Shown: positions 17,786 through 27,299 of the stretch, in pieces
How positions within the stretch are numbered: position 1 is the first letter of the stretch
Layout: each line of letters begins with the position of its first letter
From: Winogradskyella sp046545555
Lineage (GTDB): Bacteria; Bacteroidota; Bacteroidia; Flavobacteriales; Flavobacteriaceae
DNA: 64,000 nucleotides
Direction: 5' to 3'
NCBI RefSeq assembly: GCF_046545555.1
Contig: NZ_JBHZTH010000002.1
Location: 124,001 to 188,000, forward strand
The notes under the pieces: generated by a model
Told to the model about the DNA's origin: nothing
Database searches by the model: none
The model's input: the letters and a program-made list of their open reading frames with translations, nothing else
Translations under genes and position numbers: made by a program

Positions 17786-18856
17786 CTAATTATAAATTGT
17801 CTTTAGTTTTTGAAAAACGATTTTTGCACTAGTAATTGCACCTTCCATTTTGCCAGAGTAAATAGAACTCGTTTCTGCTCCAGCAATGAATAGCTTATTA
17901 TTTAAATATGTTTTTAAAAATAAAGAGTGTCCATTATTTGCTTGAGGCATTAAAAACTGTTCACTTACAGCGGATGTATACTTCTCATTCACCCATACAC
18001 ATTCTTCATAACTTTCATAGTTTAAAGCCATATCTCCATAATACTTTGCTAATTGGTCTAATGCTAATTTTTTGCGCTCTTCTTTTGTGTGTTTAAAAGA
18101 CGCACCATTTATAAAACCACTTAATGCATATAGATTATTACTCTTGTCAGAGTGGTCGTAAAACTCTTGAATAATTCCTGCGCTACTATAAATAGTACCA
18201 CTCGTTCGTTCTGATCTCCAAAATGGATTTTTATATGTAAAACCGATTCTGATGGAGTTGTGCATCCAAGTATGAGTGTTTAATAAAACATTATTAATTT
18301 GATGAGGTAAAGTTGGATTTACTTTTATACTTTTTGAAAATAATAAAGGCGGAATGGTAGAAACTATATGTTTACATTCATAACTTGTATCATTAGTTAT
18401 TGCTACTAATGTGTCGTTCAATAAATTAATTGATTGAATATTTTGATCGCATTTAACGACGTTTTCTTTAAGACTATCATATAATTTATCAATTATAGAA
18501 AAAGTGCCATTTGAAACACGGTAACTAACAGAGTTATTTGTTGGAAGTTTTACTAGCTGAGCAGCTTGTGTTTGATTAGGTTGGTATATTGCCGTTTCGC
18601 CATAATATTGCTCAAAAACAGGGATTTTAAGCTCTTTTAATAAAGCAAAAGTATTTGTTTGATCTTTAATTATCCATGTTGCACCAAGTTCTATTGGTGC
18701 TTGATTTTTATTGTATTTAGTGTTAATTCTACCTCCTATATGAGAGCGAGCTTCTACAATTGTAACACTGATATTTAACATTCTTAAGTAATAACCAAGT
18801 GCCAAACCTGTTAGGCCAGCTCCAATTATTAAAACATCCGTATTTATGGTTTTCAT
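17786..18856 (-). CDS. FAD-dependent amine oxidase-like protein
   Basis: Flavoprotein of the monoamine oxidase/phytoene desaturase superfamily. The N-terminus has the dinucleotide-binding motif IIGAGLTGLALGYYL followed by the acidic VEARSHIGGRI that contacts the ribose. The C-terminus has the FAD-closing segment FIAGAETSSIYSGKMEGAI. At 356 residues it is shorter than eukaryotic MAO (~500) but usual for bacterial flavin amine oxidases. No signal peptide. Substrate is unknown. It follows recG by 3 bases and may share its transcript. Confidence 0.85.
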   Translation of the reverse strand: MKTINTDVLIIGAGLTGLALGYYLRMLNISVTIVEARSHIGGRINTKYNKNQAPIELGATWIIKDQTNTFALLKELKIPVFEQYYGETAIYQPNQTQAAQLVKLPTNNSVSYRVSNGTFSIIDKLYDSLKENVVKCDQNIQSINLLNDTLVAITNDTSYECKHIVSTIPPLLFSKSIKVNPTLPHQINNVLLNTHTWMHNSIRIGFTYKNPFWRSERTSGTIYSSAGIIQEFYDHSDKSNNLYALSGFINGASFKHTKEERKKLALDQLAKYYGDMALNYESYEECVWVNEKYTSAVSEQFLMPQANNGHSLFLKTYLNNKLFIAGAETSSIYSGKMEGAITSAKIVFQKLKTIYN

Positions 18857-18859
18857 TAT

Positions 18860-20962
18860 TTAAGAAATATAATTCCAAATGTTACGATACTTGTGCATCT
18901 GTCTATACGTGTTAAGAATTGCCTTATGTTCTGGTAGGGCTAAACTTGGGTCTAGTTTTAAAATGGATTTCGCAAAATAGCGAGCAGACTCCAAAATATC
19001 TTTATCTTTTACAATATCAGCGATTCTGAGGTTTAATATACCACTTTGTTGGGTACCCATTATATCACCTGGTCCACGTAATTTTAAATCTACTTCGGCA
19101 ATTTCAAACCCATCACTGCTTCTTACCATGGTTTGTAATCTGGTCTTACTGTTTTCCCCAAGTTTATGACTTGTCATTAAAATACAGTAACTCTGTTCGG
19201 CTCCACGACCAACGCGACCGCGCAATTGGTGTAATTGAGATAAACCAAAGCGCTCAGCACTTTCAATAATCATTACAGATGCGTTAGGTACGTTCACACC
19301 AACTTCAATAACCGTTGTCGCTACCATTATGTTGGTTTCACCTTTTGCAAAACGTTGCATTTCGTAATCTTTGTCATCTGGCTTCATTTTACCATGCACA
19401 ATCGAAATCTGATATTTTGGCATTGGAAACTCTCTAGAGATACTTTCATAACCGTCCATTAAGTCTTTGTAATCCATTTTTTCGCTTTCCTGTATTAAAG
19501 GATATACGATGTATATTTGACGACCTAGAGCAATTTCATCCTTCATAAACTTAAAAACATTCAATCTGTTATTGTCATATCGATGTACAGTTTTAATAGG
19601 TTTTCTTCCTGCAGGTAATTCGTCAATAACCGAAATATCTAAATCTCCATAAACAGACATTGCTAAGGTTCTTGGTATTGGTGTTGCTGTCATTACAAGT
19701 ACATGCGGAGGTGAGGTGTTTTTGTGCCATAACTTACTTCTCTGCGCGACTCCAAATCTATGTTGTTCGTCGATAATTGCAAGCCCTAAATTTTTAAATT
19801 TCACCTTATCTTCTAAAAGCGCATGCGTGCCAATAAGTATCTGTAAATTACCGTTTTCCAGATTTTCATGAATTTCCCGTCTTTCTGAAGTTTTACTTGA
19901 TCCATTGAGTAGTGAAATACTGATATTTAACGGTTTACATAGCTCACTTAATCCGTTATAGTGTTGAACTGACAAAATTGCAGTAGGAGCCATAAGACAG
20001 CATTGAAAACCGTTGTCAATCCCCATTAATATTGACATAAAGGCAACTATGGTCTTCCCAGAACCTACATCTCCTTGTAAAAGGCGATTCATTTGTGCGT
20101 TACTGCCTAAATCTTGTCTAATTTCTTTTAAAACGCGTTTCTGTGCATTGGTTAATTTAAACGGTAAATGATTATTATAAAAAGTATTAAAGTGGTCTCC
20201 AACCTTATTAAAAGGGAAGCCTTTTATTTTTGATTTATGAATAAGATTTTTGAGAATTAATTGCAATTGGATGTAAAACAATTCTTCAAATTTTAATCGA
20301 AATTGCGCTCTTGCTAAAAGCTCTGGAGTCTTTGGGAAATGGATATTGAAAAGTGCATCTGATTTAGATATTAGTTTTAATTCTCCTTTTGTTGAATCGG
20401 AAAGTGTCTCGGAAAATCTCCCTTTTGTTTCTAAGAAAAGCTGTTGCATTATTTTTGTAATAACACGATTTGTTATGCCTTTATTCGATAATTTTTCAGT
20501 TGAGGGATAAATCGATTGCATGGCAGACCTTAAGTTGCCGTCATGTGTTTCTTGCGTTTCAATTTCTGGGTGAGGCATACTGTATTTACCACTAAACCAA
20601 TTTGTCTTTCCAAAAATTACATAAGTTTGTCCAATTTTAAGACTTTCTCTAATCCATTTTTGACCACGAAACCAAACGAGCTCCATCACGCCTGTGTCAT
20701 CTTTAAAATCAGCAACTAAGCGTTTACCACGTTTTTGAGACACTTCTCTAAAACCTGTTATAACACCAATTATTTGTACTTCAGCATTATTCCGAAGGAG
20801 TTGATTAATTTTATAGTATTTGGTGCGATCTATGTAGCGATTAGGAAATAAATTGATGAGGTCTTGATACGTTTTTATACCCAATTCTGAGCGTAATAAA
20901 TCTGCTCGATTTGGCCCTACGCCTTTGAGGTAGTCGATAGGTGTTTGTAAATTTACGCTCAT
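18860..20962 (-). CDS. recG: ATP-dependent DNA helicase RecG
   Basis: Branch-migration helicase that regresses stalled forks and processes Holliday junctions. The N-terminal wedge/OB domain (about 1-150, including YLKGVGPNRADLL) is followed by a superfamily 2 motor with Walker A LLQGDVGSGKT, DEQH box (AIIDEQHRFG), motif III TATPIPRTL, and motif VI HQLRGRVGRG. A C-terminal RecG-specific region completes 700 residues. I chose the ATG at 20962 (MSVNLQTPIDYL), which matches the usual N-terminus; an ATG at 21016 would add 18 atypical residues. Confidence 0.96.
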   Translation of the reverse strand: MSVNLQTPIDYLKGVGPNRADLLRSELGIKTYQDLINLFPNRYIDRTKYYKINQLLRNNAEVQIIGVITGFREVSQKRGKRLVADFKDDTGVMELVWFRGQKWIRESLKIGQTYVIFGKTNWFSGKYSMPHPEIETQETHDGNLRSAMQSIYPSTEKLSNKGITNRVITKIMQQLFLETKGRFSETLSDSTKGELKLISKSDALFNIHFPKTPELLARAQFRLKFEELFYIQLQLILKNLIHKSKIKGFPFNKVGDHFNTFYNNHLPFKLTNAQKRVLKEIRQDLGSNAQMNRLLQGDVGSGKTIVAFMSILMGIDNGFQCCLMAPTAILSVQHYNGLSELCKPLNISISLLNGSSKTSERREIHENLENGNLQILIGTHALLEDKVKFKNLGLAIIDEQHRFGVAQRSKLWHKNTSPPHVLVMTATPIPRTLAMSVYGDLDISVIDELPAGRKPIKTVHRYDNNRLNVFKFMKDEIALGRQIYIVYPLIQESEKMDYKDLMDGYESISREFPMPKYQISIVHGKMKPDDKDYEMQRFAKGETNIMVATTVIEVGVNVPNASVMIIESAERFGLSQLHQLRGRVGRGAEQSYCILMTSHKLGENSKTRLQTMVRSSDGFEIAEVDLKLRGPGDIMGTQQSGILNLRIADIVKDKDILESARYFAKSILKLDPSLALPEHKAILNTYRQMHKYRNIWNYIS

Positions 20963-21026
20963 ACCTGCGAATTTACTTAATTCCTTCCTAAAAAGGAACT
21001 TCATATTTACGACCAATCACTAAAAT

Positions 21027-21058
21027 TTGTACTTTGCCGCTATACTTGTGTAGTTTTG
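21027..21058 (+). promoter_or_regulatory. Candidate promoter for the M1 peptidase gene
   Basis: TTG at 21027-21029 and TAGTTTTG at 21051-21058 are separated by 21 bases, a reasonable -33/-7 pair. The -7 box ends only 4 bases before the ATG at 21063, so the transcript would have almost no leader. A second, weaker TACTTTG at 21030-21036 is an alternative. Confidence 0.4.
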
Positions 21059-21062
21059 TGAT

Positions 21063-23036
21063 ATGAAAAGAATTTTGTTTTATTTCTTTCTTTTAATTTT
21101 AAGTTCTGCTTATGCTCAGCAAACTAGTATTGTTGACTTTAAGCGTGTTGAGGCCTTGCTTGTATTTAATCAATTTACAATTGATAGTACAACATATAAT
21201 TCTTATGAAATAGATTTTGATATTTTAAGAAATACAGATTCCATTTATTTAGATGCAGTAAATATGGATTTTAAACATGTTGCTGTTAATGATACTGCTG
21301 TAAAATTTGAAAATAGTGGCAAGAAGTTAATAATCTATGATGATTTTGTAAAAGGGCAGCATTATAAATTGAGTTTTATTTTTTTTAATGCACCAAAAAA
21401 GGCAATGTACTTTCTTGGTTGGGAGAATGAGGGGAGAAACCAAATATGGACACAAGGTCAAGGGAAATACACAAGTAATTGGTTACCTAGTTTAGACGAT
21501 GTTAATGATAAAATAGAATTTGATTTAAAATTTTTAGCACCTAAAAAGTACAAGGTGGTTTCAAATGGTAAATTAAAATCTAAGTCAGATAACGTGGGTA
21601 GTATACTTTGGGAATATGACATGAAACAACCTATGTCTAGTTATTTGGTAGCTGTTGCTGTTGGTGTTTATGACAAAGAATTGAATACGTCTAAAAGTGG
21701 TGTTCCGCTAGAGTTTTACTATTATCCTGAAGACTCTTTAAAAGTGGAACCTACTTATCGTTATAGCAAGCAAATGTTTGATTTTTTAGAAGAAGAAATA
21801 GGATTTACTTATCCTTGGCAAAATTACAAACAAGTGCCAGTACATGATTTTTTGTATGCTGGTATGGAGAATACGTCTACCACTATTTTTTCTGATGCTT
21901 TCGTTGTAGATTCAATAGGTTTCAACGATAAAAACTATATAAACATTAATGCGCATGAGCTGGCACATCAATGGTTTGGGGATTTAGTTACCGCTAAATC
22001 TGGTGATCACCATTGGTTACAAGAGGGTTTTGCAACTTATTATGCGTTGTTGGCTGAGCGTGATATTTTTGGGAAAAATGACTATTATTTTAAGTTATTG
22101 GAGTCCGCTTTAGATCTAGGTCGTCAAGATTTTTCTGGAAACGGAACGTCACTTTTAAATCCTAAGTCGAGTAGTTTAACTTTTTATCAGCGAGGTGCTT
22201 GGGTATTACATGCATTACGAACTAAAGTGGGAGATGATATTTTTAAAAGAGCTGTTGTTAACTATTTAAAAAAGCATCAATTTAAAAATGTAGAGACTTC
22301 AGATTTTATTAAAGAAGTAGAACGCTTATATCGTAAGCCTTTAAATAGTTTTGTTAACCTTTGGATAAAGCAAAAAGATTTCCCGGTAGATGATGCGTTT
22401 GATATATTAAAATCGCAATCGACCTATATTAATGAATACTTGATGGTTGATTGCCAGGCTAAATCATCTAAATGTTCAGAGTATCTTAAATATTATGTCT
22501 CCGACGAAGCAAAAGTGAAGATTATTTCTCAAGTCCCGGAATTGGTTACATCTGATACGTTTAAAAATAGTCTAAAGGTGCGACAAGCGATATCAAAATA
22601 TGTAAAGAAAATTCCTGATAACTTGAAAGCAGATTATGAGACTTTACTAGATGACAAATCATATATCACCATTGAAGGTGCGTTATATAATCTTTGGACA
22701 AATTTTCCAAAAGAGCGTGCTAAGTATTTATCCAAAACTAGAGATATAAGTGGTCTTAGCGACAAAAATGTTCGCATATTATGGATTCTTTTAAACTTAA
22801 ATACGCCATTCTATCAAGCAGATAATAAACAAGGATTATTTAATGAGTTAGTGAGTTATACTGATGAAAAACATAATATGGATTTAAGAATAAACGCTTT
22901 TAAATATTTAGATTTAATTAATTCTTGTAATGAACAATGTAAATCTAATCTTGAAAAAGCTAAATCTCATCATAACTGGAGATTGGTTAAGTTTGCTAAA
23001 GAAATGTTAGAGAAGTTAGAACTAAAACAAGATTAA
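21063..23036 (+). CDS. Secreted M1 family metallo-aminopeptidase
   Basis: Zinc aminopeptidase exported by a signal peptide (MKRILFYFFLLILSSAYAQ). After an N-terminal beta-saddle (about 25-200) comes the substrate-binding AGMENTST loop, then the gluzincin site H298-E-L-A-H302 with the third zinc ligand E321, and a downstream helical region. Length 657 is typical of flavobacterial M1 peptidases without the full C-terminal domain of PepN. It likely degrades peptides in the periplasm. It overlaps the next gene by one base (TAATG), so the two are translationally linked. Confidence 0.93.
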   Translation: MKRILFYFFLLILSSAYAQQTSIVDFKRVEALLVFNQFTIDSTTYNSYEIDFDILRNTDSIYLDAVNMDFKHVAVNDTAVKFENSGKKLIIYDDFVKGQHYKLSFIFFNAPKKAMYFLGWENEGRNQIWTQGQGKYTSNWLPSLDDVNDKIEFDLKFLAPKKYKVVSNGKLKSKSDNVGSILWEYDMKQPMSSYLVAVAVGVYDKELNTSKSGVPLEFYYYPEDSLKVEPTYRYSKQMFDFLEEEIGFTYPWQNYKQVPVHDFLYAGMENTSTTIFSDAFVVDSIGFNDKNYININAHELAHQWFGDLVTAKSGDHHWLQEGFATYYALLAERDIFGKNDYYFKLLESALDLGRQDFSGNGTSLLNPKSSSLTFYQRGAWVLHALRTKVGDDIFKRAVVNYLKKHQFKNVETSDFIKEVERLYRKPLNSFVNLWIKQKDFPVDDAFDILKSQSTYINEYLMVDCQAKSSKCSEYLKYYVSDEAKVKIISQVPELVTSDTFKNSLKVRQAISKYVKKIPDNLKADYETLLDDKSYITIEGALYNLWTNFPKERAKYLSKTRDISGLSDKNVRILWILLNLNTPFYQADNKQGLFNELVSYTDEKHNMDLRINAFKYLDLINSCNEQCKSNLEKAKSHHNWRLVKFAKEMLEKLELKQD

Positions 23037-23920
23037 TGCGAGCATTGGTAATTTCTGGAGGCGGTAGTAAAGGTGCTTTTGCTGGAGGGGTAGCTCAATA
23101 CCTAATGGAGCACGAAAAACGACAGTATGATATGTTTTTAGGTACCTCAACAGGTAGTCTTTTAGTACCGCACTTAGCTGTTAATGAAATAGGTAAACTA
23201 TATGATATTTTTACTAATGTTCAGCAACAGGATATTTTTAGTGTGAGTCCTTTTGTGCAGCGAAAAAAAGGGGACAGAGAATTTGTCTCTATTGACTTTG
23301 TTAATTCATTATGGCAGTTTATTAAGCGTAAACGTACATTTGGAGAAAGTAAAGCATTAAGGCGAAAAATACGAAGAGACTTTACTCTTGAAGAATACGA
23401 AAAAATTAAAAAAAACAAACATGATGTTGTGGTAACTGTTTCAAATTTGTCAATGAATAGAGTAGAGTATAAGTCTATTAACGACTGCTCGTATGAAGAA
23501 TTTTGTAATTGGATATGGATTTCTTGTAATTACATTCCTTTTATGTCTTTAGCTAAGGTTAACGGTTATGAGTATGCCGATGGTGGTCTGGGTTGCGTAA
23601 TACCGATTAGAGAAGCTATTCTTAGAGGTGCCACTGAAGTTGATGCCGTGGTTTTAGAGGCCGAGAATATGGGTAAACAGAGAGTTTTAGGTAAGAATCC
23701 ATTTTCACTAATGATGAATTTGTTTGGACACCTTTTAGACCAAGTAGAGCGCAATGATATCGTAATAGGTAAGTTAGCGGCTAAGAATAAAAATGTAAAA
23801 CTTAATCTATATTACACTCCAACGAGTTTAACTGAAAACTCATTAATATTTAGTAAGCGTCTTATGGAAAAGTGGTGGCGTCAAGGTTTTGACTACGCGG
23901 AGCAAAGACATTCTAATTAA
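23036..23920 (+). CDS. Patatin-like phospholipase
   Basis: Predicted lipid acyl hydrolase with a Ser-Asp dyad. The oxyanion loop SGGGSKGAFAGG is at the N-terminus, the nucleophile elbow GTSTG gives Ser38, and the YADGGLG motif gives Asp182. The 294-residue protein lacks a signal peptide, so it is probably cytoplasmic or membrane-associated. Its start overlaps the M1 peptidase stop by one base, indicating a two-gene operon. Substrate is not predictable. Confidence 0.91.
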   Translation: MRALVISGGGSKGAFAGGVAQYLMEHEKRQYDMFLGTSTGSLLVPHLAVNEIGKLYDIFTNVQQQDIFSVSPFVQRKKGDREFVSIDFVNSLWQFIKRKRTFGESKALRRKIRRDFTLEEYEKIKKNKHDVVVTVSNLSMNRVEYKSINDCSYEEFCNWIWISCNYIPFMSLAKVNGYEYADGGLGCVIPIREAILRGATEVDAVVLEAENMGKQRVLGKNPFSLMMNLFGHLLDQVERNDIVIGKLAAKNKNVKLNLYYTPTSLTENSLIFSKRLMEKWWRQGFDYAEQRHSN

Positions 23921-23921
23921 C

Positions 23922-24440
23922 TTACCAAAGACTACTTACTTCTTCTTTTATATAGGATAATGCTGCATTACTAGGTGCGGATTTGTCCATTAACTCAGTT
24001 AATATAACTTCTCTAAGCTTGTTTGCTGTGTCGGTTTTTTCTTGCATGTTAGATTTTCTAATAAGCTGTATGGTTGCATTTTTTGCAGCCAAAACTATAT
24101 TCCAACATTGATCGCTTACATAGATTTGTTGTGATAAATTGTGTTCAAATTCTTGTTGAATTGTTGCAATAAGTAAATTCTCATAATCATCTTTATTTGA
24201 TGAAGTTGGATTAACTCTAGTTAGTAGTTTAGCGGGTGCTATACGTTCTAAAAATAGTGTAATTCGTTCATATGCCTGAAGTCGAATTGGGAATGCTTCT
24301 TTTTGTAAGTCTTTTATAATTAAAAAATTACGACGGTTGTTTTCGTTTTCTACATGTTCCCTAAAAAAAAGATAAGCAATTGCTCCAGTTACAATAGCAG
24401 GAATACAATATAATAATAGACCTAAAATGTCAAGTTCCAT
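23922..24440 (-). CDS. Conserved membrane-anchored protein of unknown function
   Basis: I do not recognise a characterised family. The 172-residue protein has a single N-terminal membrane segment (LDILGLLLYCIPAIVTGAIA) followed by a charged helical cytoplasmic region with RRNFLIIKDLQKEAFPIRLQ and predicted long helices. This is a layout common among Bacteroidota proteins of unknown function. I chose the ATG at 24440 (MELDILG), because starting at 24467 adds nine residues before the membrane anchor. It converges on the patatin gene with a 1-base gap. Confidence 0.7.
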   Translation of the reverse strand: MELDILGLLLYCIPAIVTGAIAYLFFREHVENENNRRNFLIIKDLQKEAFPIRLQAYERITLFLERIAPAKLLTRVNPTSSNKDDYENLLIATIQQEFEHNLSQQIYVSDQCWNIVLAAKNATIQLIRKSNMQEKTDTANKLREVILTELMDKSAPSNAALSYIKEEVSSLW

Positions 24441-24502
24441 AAAATAAGACGTTTGGTTAACAAACATAGTTTGTTTTTAATTATTGCACAAGAATTCACT
24501 TC

Positions 24503-24556
24503 ATTGTATGAAAACGGCGTTTCATTAAATGACAATCCGTTTTCGTTGAATACAAT
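24503..24556. promoter_or_regulatory. Nested inverted repeat in a divergent promoter region
   Basis: ATTGTAT + GAAAACGG on the left mirror CCGTTTTC + ATACAAT on the right, with five extra bases between the two right-hand blocks. It sits between the divergent unknown-function gene (24440) and the LRR gene (24664). It could be a regulator binding site or an RNA hairpin; no further evidence. Confidence 0.35.
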
Positions 24557-24663
24557 AGTATTTAATTAATAGTTCATCATATTTTGCTTGAGCTATTAAT
24601 CTAAAACCAAATCAACAACACATTACTATTTAGAATATATATGTGTTTTTAACCTACTTAATT

Positions 24664-26820
24664 ATGAAAACAAGATTATTCTGCTTTGCCGTAATATTCA
24701 TTTCTTATGGATATTCCCAAAACACTTTTGTACCAGATGATAATTTTGAGCAACGCCTGATTCAGTTAGGCTATGATACTGGACCTTTGGATGATTATGT
24801 CTTAACATCTAACATTGATGGTATTACGAATTTAAATTTATTGAATCAGAATATTTCAGATTTGACTGGTATTGAGGATTTTTCGTCTTTACAAAATCTT
24901 GATTGTCGTAATAATCAACTAACTCAAATTGATGTATCACAGAATTTAGCTTTAACTGGTTTGCTTTGTCAAGGAAATCTTTTGGTAAATTTAGATATCA
25001 CGCAAAATACTGCTTTAACACATCTATATTGCGGATTAAATCAATTGTCTACGTTAGATACGAGTCAAAATACTTCATTAACTTTTCTTTCTTGCTATAG
25101 TAATAACTTATCAGTATTGGATATAAGTCAAAATCCAAATTTGATAGAAATTTATTGTCTTAATAATCAAATTAGCGTTTTAGATACTTCGCAAAATCCA
25201 AATATCACAAGAATTGACTGTAATAATAATCAAATGTCATCTATTAATGTTTCGCAAAGTTCTAACCTTTTGCGCTTATATTGTTTTAACAATCAAATTT
25301 CAGAAATTGATATTTCTCAAAATACAAGTCTAACTGTATTAAGTGCCTTTAACAATAACCTAACAATTTTAAATGCTAAAAATAGTAATAATAGTAACTT
25401 CTCATTATTCCAATCTTATGGTAATCCCAACCTAAATTGTATAGAAGTTGATAACGTTGTATACTCTGATGCTAATTGGTCACAAATTGGTCCTGCAAGT
25501 AGTTTCAGTACAAATTGTCATTATACCGAGACATATGTACCAGACGATAATTTTGAAAATTACCTAGAAACACATAACGCAAGTGGTGCAACTGTTTCTG
25601 TTGGAGATCCAACAAGCATGGGAAATGGTATTGCTAATGATGATTATGTTGCTACAGCAAATATAAATACAGTCACCAATTTAGATGTAAATAGTTTAAA
25701 TATTACAGATTTAACAGGTATTGAGGATTTTATGGCTTTAGAAGAGTTACGAAGTTACAATAATCAATTAACAGCTTTAAATGTTACTCAAAATACAGCT
25801 TTAATTCTTCTTTTTTGTGACCAAAATCAACTAACGAGTTTAGATATCACTCAAAATACAGCTTTAAACTTTTTACGTGCTTACGATAACCAATTAACTA
25901 ATATTGACACAACACAAAACCTTCAACTTACATATCTTAATGTTAATAATAATCAGATGTCTAACTTAAACATCACGCAAAATACGGCTTTACTTGAGCT
26001 TCATTATGTTAATAATCAATTACCAACATTAGATATTAGTCAAAATACATTATTGACTACACTTTGGTGCGCTGCTAACAATATTACATCTATTGATGTT
26101 TCTCTGCATCCTAATTTGTATTTTTTAGAATGTGGAATTAATCAATTAACAAGTTTAGATGTCACACAAAACACCCAATTACTGTATTTAAATTTTCATA
26201 ATAACTTAATAAGTAATATCGATATAAGTCAAAATAACTCTTTGATTCAAATTTTAGCACAAAATAATCAATTAACAAGTTTAGATGTTACACAAAAGAC
26301 AGGTTTAGCTACACTTCGCTGTGAATATAATCAATTAGCAAGTTTAGATCTATCTCAAAACTCGGCTTTAACTTTCCTGTTTTGCTATAATAATCAATTA
26401 GCATCCTTGAACGTGAAAAATGGAAATAATACTAATGTTAGTTTTTTTAATGCAACTAGCAACCCAAACCTAACCTGCATAGAAGTAGACGATGCAGGAT
26501 ACTCAACAGCAAATTGGACAAACGTTGACCCAGTATCAACTTTCGTCAACAACCAAACAGAATGCGAAACACTATCTTCAGAAACAGTCGAGCAGCTAAA
26601 TTTTAATATATATCCCAATCCTTTTAAAGATGTACTATTCGCAGAAGTAGAAGATAAAGCAAAATACGAAATTATATCTGTAAACGGACAAGTAATAAAG
26701 ACTGGTCACTTAGAAACTGGGACTACAAAAATTCAAATAAATGATATGTCTAAAGGCTTGTATTTTATTAAAATATCTTCAAAATATAAAAGCGAAACAA
26801 AAAAGCTTATAAAACAATAA
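24664..26820 (+). CDS. Secreted leucine-rich-repeat surface protein with T9SS tail
   Basis: A 718-residue protein with a signal peptide (MKTRLFCFAVIFISYGYSQ) and two copies of one module: a VPDDNFE.. cap, a block of 21-residue LRRs of the form LxCxxNxLxxLDxSQNxxL (about 8 in the first block, about 11 in the second), and an NPNLxCIEVD closing segment. A C-terminal sorting domain (IYPNPFKD...) predicts type IX export to the cell surface. LRRs of this type mediate adhesion or ligand binding; the target is unknown. I used the ATG at 24664 rather than 24643, since it starts the signal peptide cleanly. It heads a probable four-gene operon ending in a two-component system. Confidence 0.88.
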   Translation: MKTRLFCFAVIFISYGYSQNTFVPDDNFEQRLIQLGYDTGPLDDYVLTSNIDGITNLNLLNQNISDLTGIEDFSSLQNLDCRNNQLTQIDVSQNLALTGLLCQGNLLVNLDITQNTALTHLYCGLNQLSTLDTSQNTSLTFLSCYSNNLSVLDISQNPNLIEIYCLNNQISVLDTSQNPNITRIDCNNNQMSSINVSQSSNLLRLYCFNNQISEIDISQNTSLTVLSAFNNNLTILNAKNSNNSNFSLFQSYGNPNLNCIEVDNVVYSDANWSQIGPASSFSTNCHYTETYVPDDNFENYLETHNASGATVSVGDPTSMGNGIANDDYVATANINTVTNLDVNSLNITDLTGIEDFMALEELRSYNNQLTALNVTQNTALILLFCDQNQLTSLDITQNTALNFLRAYDNQLTNIDTTQNLQLTYLNVNNNQMSNLNITQNTALLELHYVNNQLPTLDISQNTLLTTLWCAANNITSIDVSLHPNLYFLECGINQLTSLDVTQNTQLLYLNFHNNLISNIDISQNNSLIQILAQNNQLTSLDVTQKTGLATLRCEYNQLASLDLSQNSALTFLFCYNNQLASLNVKNGNNTNVSFFNATSNPNLTCIEVDDAGYSTANWTNVDPVSTFVNNQTECETLSSETVEQLNFNIYPNPFKDVLFAEVEDKAKYEIISVNGQVIKTGHLETGTTKIQINDMSKGLYFIKISSKYKSETKKLIKQ
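26140..26302 (+). repeat. Near-identical DNA repeats within the LRR gene
   Basis: The segment beginning AATCAATTAACAAGTTTAGA occurs at 26140 and again at 26266, continuing with nearly the same bases for about 35 nucleotides. These encode LRR units NQLTSLDVTQ. Such DNA-level identity allows slippage and changes in repeat number. Confidence 0.8.
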
Positions 26821-26837
26821 CCTAAATCTATAAAATT

Positions 26838-27266
26838 ATGAAAAACTTATTTTTATACATCGCAGCTGTTTTATTTACAACAACATCTATGGCACAAGTA
26901 GAATCAAAAAAGAATACAACTAATGCAGAAGTGGAAGAAAAAGCCAATCACAATACCACGAGAAGTAATAGAAAACAAGGTGGTATTGTTAATTTTGATA
27001 TAAATAAACCAGAAGACCAAGCCGGTATTTTTGAACGTAGAAAGTGCATTAAAGCTGGCGGAACATTTTACGAAAACCCTAATGGTACTAAGTTTTGTAT
27101 GCCTGCAAGATCTACTGCAGACAAATCTAAGGCTGTACCCACTGAAGAAATTGAGGGAGGTATTTTTGAGCGTAGAAAATGTTTAAAAGCAGGTGGAGTT
27201 TGGATGACAAATTCTAATGGGTCTATGTGTTTAAAAAAATTAGATTCCTCTGCGCGAAAATTGTAA
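26838..27266 (+). CDS. Small secreted protein with two Cys-containing repeats
   Basis: I do not recognise a named family. The 142-residue protein has a signal peptide (MKNLFLYIAAVLFTTTSMAQ), a charged low-complexity stretch (about 25-50), and two copies of the motif GIFERRKCxKAGGxxxxNxNGxxxC (about 63-90 and 107-132), each with two cysteines. The pairs could form disulfides in the periplasm or outside. It is 17 bases after the LRR gene and 33 bases before the sensor kinase gene, so it is probably co-expressed with both. Confidence 0.75.
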   Translation: MKNLFLYIAAVLFTTTSMAQVESKKNTTNAEVEEKANHNTTRSNRKQGGIVNFDINKPEDQAGIFERRKCIKAGGTFYENPNGTKFCMPARSTADKSKAVPTEEIEGGIFERRKCLKAGGVWMTNSNGSMCLKKLDSSARKL

Positions 27267-27299
27267 TTTAGGATTCTAAACTATTATAAATAACCTAAT

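Noticed and set aside
24664..26820. LRR gene considered as a virulence internalin
   Set aside because: The repeats resemble bacterial LRRs, but the T9SS tail and genomic setting are those of a free-living flavobacterium; nothing points to host invasion.
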